NCBI GenBank assembly: GCA_022702045.1
Contig: JAKONH010000267.1
Coordinates: 1 to 33,009 of the forward strand
Origin: Spirosomataceae bacterium
GTDB lineage: Bacteria > Bacteroidota > Bacteroidia > Cytophagales > Spirosomataceae
Length of the DNA stretch: 33,009 nucleotides
Reading direction: 5' to 3'
The notes under the pieces were generated by a model. It saw nothing but the letters and a program-made list of their open reading frames with translations, was not told the DNA's origin and did not search any database. Shown here piece by piece: positions 31,418-33,009 of this stretch. The translations under genes were made by a program, and so were the position numbers. How positions within the stretch are numbered: position 1 is the first letter of the stretch; the number at the start of each line of letters is the position of its first letter.

Positions 31418-31846
31418 GTGAAATATGTACTAATCCTGAGTTGCCTGCTGTGGCTACTGATTCTGCGGGGCGGGTATGCCCAGTCAATTCCTGCCGGCGC
31501 GACTGGCGTTGATCTGGTTACGACCCAGCCCGACTCGGCGCTGTTCAGGGCGGTATCGGGTTTCCTGGAAACGCAGGAATTCGTAATCGAACAGACGGAC
31601 GAACAAACGTATACGCTGTCGACTGAATTAAATGAAAGCCTTACGCCATCGATGCGGGTGCTGGTTAGCGTGGATGGAGGAACAGCCCATTTCACCGCCG
31701 AAGGACGCCCCTCAGACTGGGCCGACACCGACCAGCCGTTCACGCACGAAGGCGAAACCAAAACGGGTTTTCTAGTACTCAACCGCCTGATCGATCAGTT
31801 CGCCCGTTCGTTTGCCAACGCCACCGTCGAGTACGTTGTGCCTTAA
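31418..31846 (+). CDS. Small secreted protein of unknown function
   Basis: This protein of about 142 residues has a signal peptide (VLILSCLLWLLILRGGYAQS). An alpha/beta domain follows with FRAVSGFLETQEFVIEQTD and LSTELNESLTPSMRVLVSV. I recognise no family. I chose the GTG at 31418 because the signal peptide begins there; the frame extends back to a TTG at 31379. Its TAA overlaps the stop of the convergent gene within TTAA. Confidence 0.65.
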   Translation: MKYVLILSCLLWLLILRGGYAQSIPAGATGVDLVTTQPDSALFRAVSGFLETQEFVIEQTDEQTYTLSTELNESLTPSMRVLVSVDGGTAHFTAEGRPSDWADTDQPFTHEGETKTGFLVLNRLIDQFARSFANATVEYVVP

Positions 31847-33009
31847 CTTGGTGTGACGTCGGCAACCCCTTGCTCCTGCTGCTGCCGTACCTGCTGCCCA
31901 ATGGGTATGTATTCTACTTCACAGGGGTATCCAAACAGGCAGTTGCTTTTGATCTGCTCGGCCACGCGCGCCGGTACCAGGCTTTCCCAGCCGTCGCGCC
32001 CCTCCTGAATCATTTCCAGTACGGCATCGGTCGAAATATGCAGGTTCTCTTCGTTGTAATTGCGGATAGCCTCAATCTTGTCGTTCCGAATCAGGTACTG
32101 ATACAGCGGTTCCAGCGTAGGCGGTAGCTTGAAATCTTCGCAACTGTAAATGGCACCATCGCGCAGCGTAGGATAGACAAACAGCTTGATCTTACGGCTG
32201 AACAGCATAGCGAACGATTCCAGAATACCGCCCGGCAGAAATTCGTAATGCCCCTCATCAAAGATATATTCCAGGTTGGGAATCCCGACGACCAGCCCGC
32301 ACTTGAGCCGGGTGAGTCGGGCTAGATACGCCACCAGTTTGTAGTACTCTAAATAGTTGGAGATCATTACCGCCAGCCCCATCGAACACAGGATGTCAAC
32401 GCGGTCGAGGAAGTCTTTTTCGTCAATCCCCTGCTCGTTGGCTTTAAGATTGTGCAGCGTCAGCTCGGCCATCGAGATCACCCGGTTTTCGTCGACGTCG
32501 TCTTCAGCCATAAACTGTTTCTGACTGTTTTCGATCATGTCGAGCTGTACGTTGGTCAGGGGCCGCAGGCGGCCACGCATCACCAGAATGTGCTTCTTGT
32601 ACAGCGCTTCCGACGGTTGCAGGGCCTGCCCGTCAGGGCCGAACAGAGCGGCATCGGTGAAGCCGTTCTTGACCAAATGTAGCGTCATCAACCGATTGTC
32701 GACAGTCGCGAAATCGGGACCGTTGAACCGGATCATATCGATCTGTATGCGCTCCGGCGACAGGTCGTCCATGAGCGACAGCACCAGCGTTTCGGGCGTT
32801 TTGGCGTAGTAGTAGCAACCGTAAATCAGGTTGACGCCGATTACGCCTAGCGCCTGCTGTTGTAAAATGTTCTCGTTGTCGAGCATCCGGACGTGAATGA
32901 TCACGTCGTTGTAGCCCGACTGGGGTGTGAGCTGAAACCGGCAACCAATCCAGCCGTGTGCTTCATTGGTTTTTTGGTAGTTAAGCGCGACAACGGTGTT
33001 TGCGAATGA
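31843..33009 (-). CDS. Conserved protein of unknown function, 5' end outside window
   Basis: At least 388 residues are visible and the frame is open to the window edge; the GTG at 32904 is internal, so the true start lies outside. Sequence such as HGWIGCRFQLTPQSGYND, VIIHVRMLDNENILQQQALG, IGVNLIYGCYYY and FLPGGILESFAMLFSRK is regular and well coded. I do not recognise a catalytic motif. The C-terminus ends in a Gln-rich tail. It is cytoplasmic by composition, with no signal peptide in the visible part. Confidence 0.7.
   Translation of the reverse strand, partial: SFANTVVALNYQKTNEAHGWIGCRFQLTPQSGYNDVIIHVRMLDNENILQQQALGVIGVNLIYGCYYYAKTPETLVLSLMDDLSPERIQIDMIRFNGPDFATVDNRLMTLHLVKNGFTDAALFGPDGQALQPSEALYKKHILVMRGRLRPLTNVQLDMIENSQKQFMAEDDVDENRVISMAELTLHNLKANEQGIDEKDFLDRVDILCSMGLAVMISNYLEYYKLVAYLARLTRLKCGLVVGIPNLEYIFDEGHYEFLPGGILESFAMLFSRKIKLFVYPTLRDGAIYSCEDFKLPPTLEPLYQYLIRNDKIEAIRNYNEENLHISTDAVLEMIQEGRDGWESLVPARVAEQIKSNCLFGYPCEVEYIPIGQQVRQQQEQGVADVTPS

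Noticed and set aside
31843-32904. GTG at 32904 as the true start of the last gene
   Set aside because: The frame remains open with well-coded residues for 35 more codons to the window edge, so the gene is partial.

Overview
The window looks like a chromosomal segment of a Bacteroidota bacterium of the order Cytophagales, probably near Spirosoma or its relatives. The evidence is the gene content: a type IX secretion (T9SS) C-terminal sorting domain, a one-protein hybrid two-component system of the Reg_prop/Y_Y_Y/HisKA/REC/AraC type, a LytTR regulator fused to membrane helices, a DUF6089-type barrel protein and GH172. TAnnTTTG-like -7 elements, a mid-50s GC feel by eye and mostly absent Shine-Dalgarno sequences also fit. 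The genus is an inference.

Layout. 1-7.4 kb is a run of plus-strand housekeeping and signalling genes: the tail of an unidentified gene, ribonuclease HII, an Fcy1-like cytosine deaminase, a soluble GAF hybrid histidine kinase, a DUF6089-type barrel protein, a polyprenyl diphosphate synthase, a rhomboid protease followed after 6 bp by a membrane LytTR regulator, and a DUF2306-like membrane protein. 7.5-13.4 kb holds a lipoprotein-like SGNH hydrolase, Dps, a Nudix hydrolase, a GH172/DUF2961 enzyme with a strong Shine-Dalgarno, a secreted M28 peptidase, a small membrane protein and CsaA. 13.5-19.2 kb holds a secreted sugar/sorbosone dehydrogenase, a patatin-like phospholipase with a multi-helix membrane half, and an OPT-family transporter.

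19.3-22.0 kb is the accessory-looking part. It contains a tRNA-Gly(CCC) with its own terminator, a lone phage-like protein, two small unknown ORFs, and long stretches with almost no coding capacity that include what may be the start of a lost glycosyltransferase. 22.0-28.9 kb is a convergent pair: a T9SS-secreted beta-helix/NPCBM protein and a 1353-residue hybrid sensor/AraC regulator, with no SusC/SusD genes in view. 28.9-33.0 kb carries a DUF2158-like small protein, a CAP-domain lipoprotein, an ATE/BPT-like aminoacyl-tRNA-protein transferase, a small secreted protein and a conserved protein that runs off the right edge.

The most unusual signal is a family of intergenic inverted repeats built from 7-nt words such as TTTACGG and TATTCAG. 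They sit on both sides of rnhB and of the Nudix gene. One copy is a 22-bp perfect inverted repeat made of two tandem 14-mers. I found no CRISPR array, insertion sequence or complete prophage.
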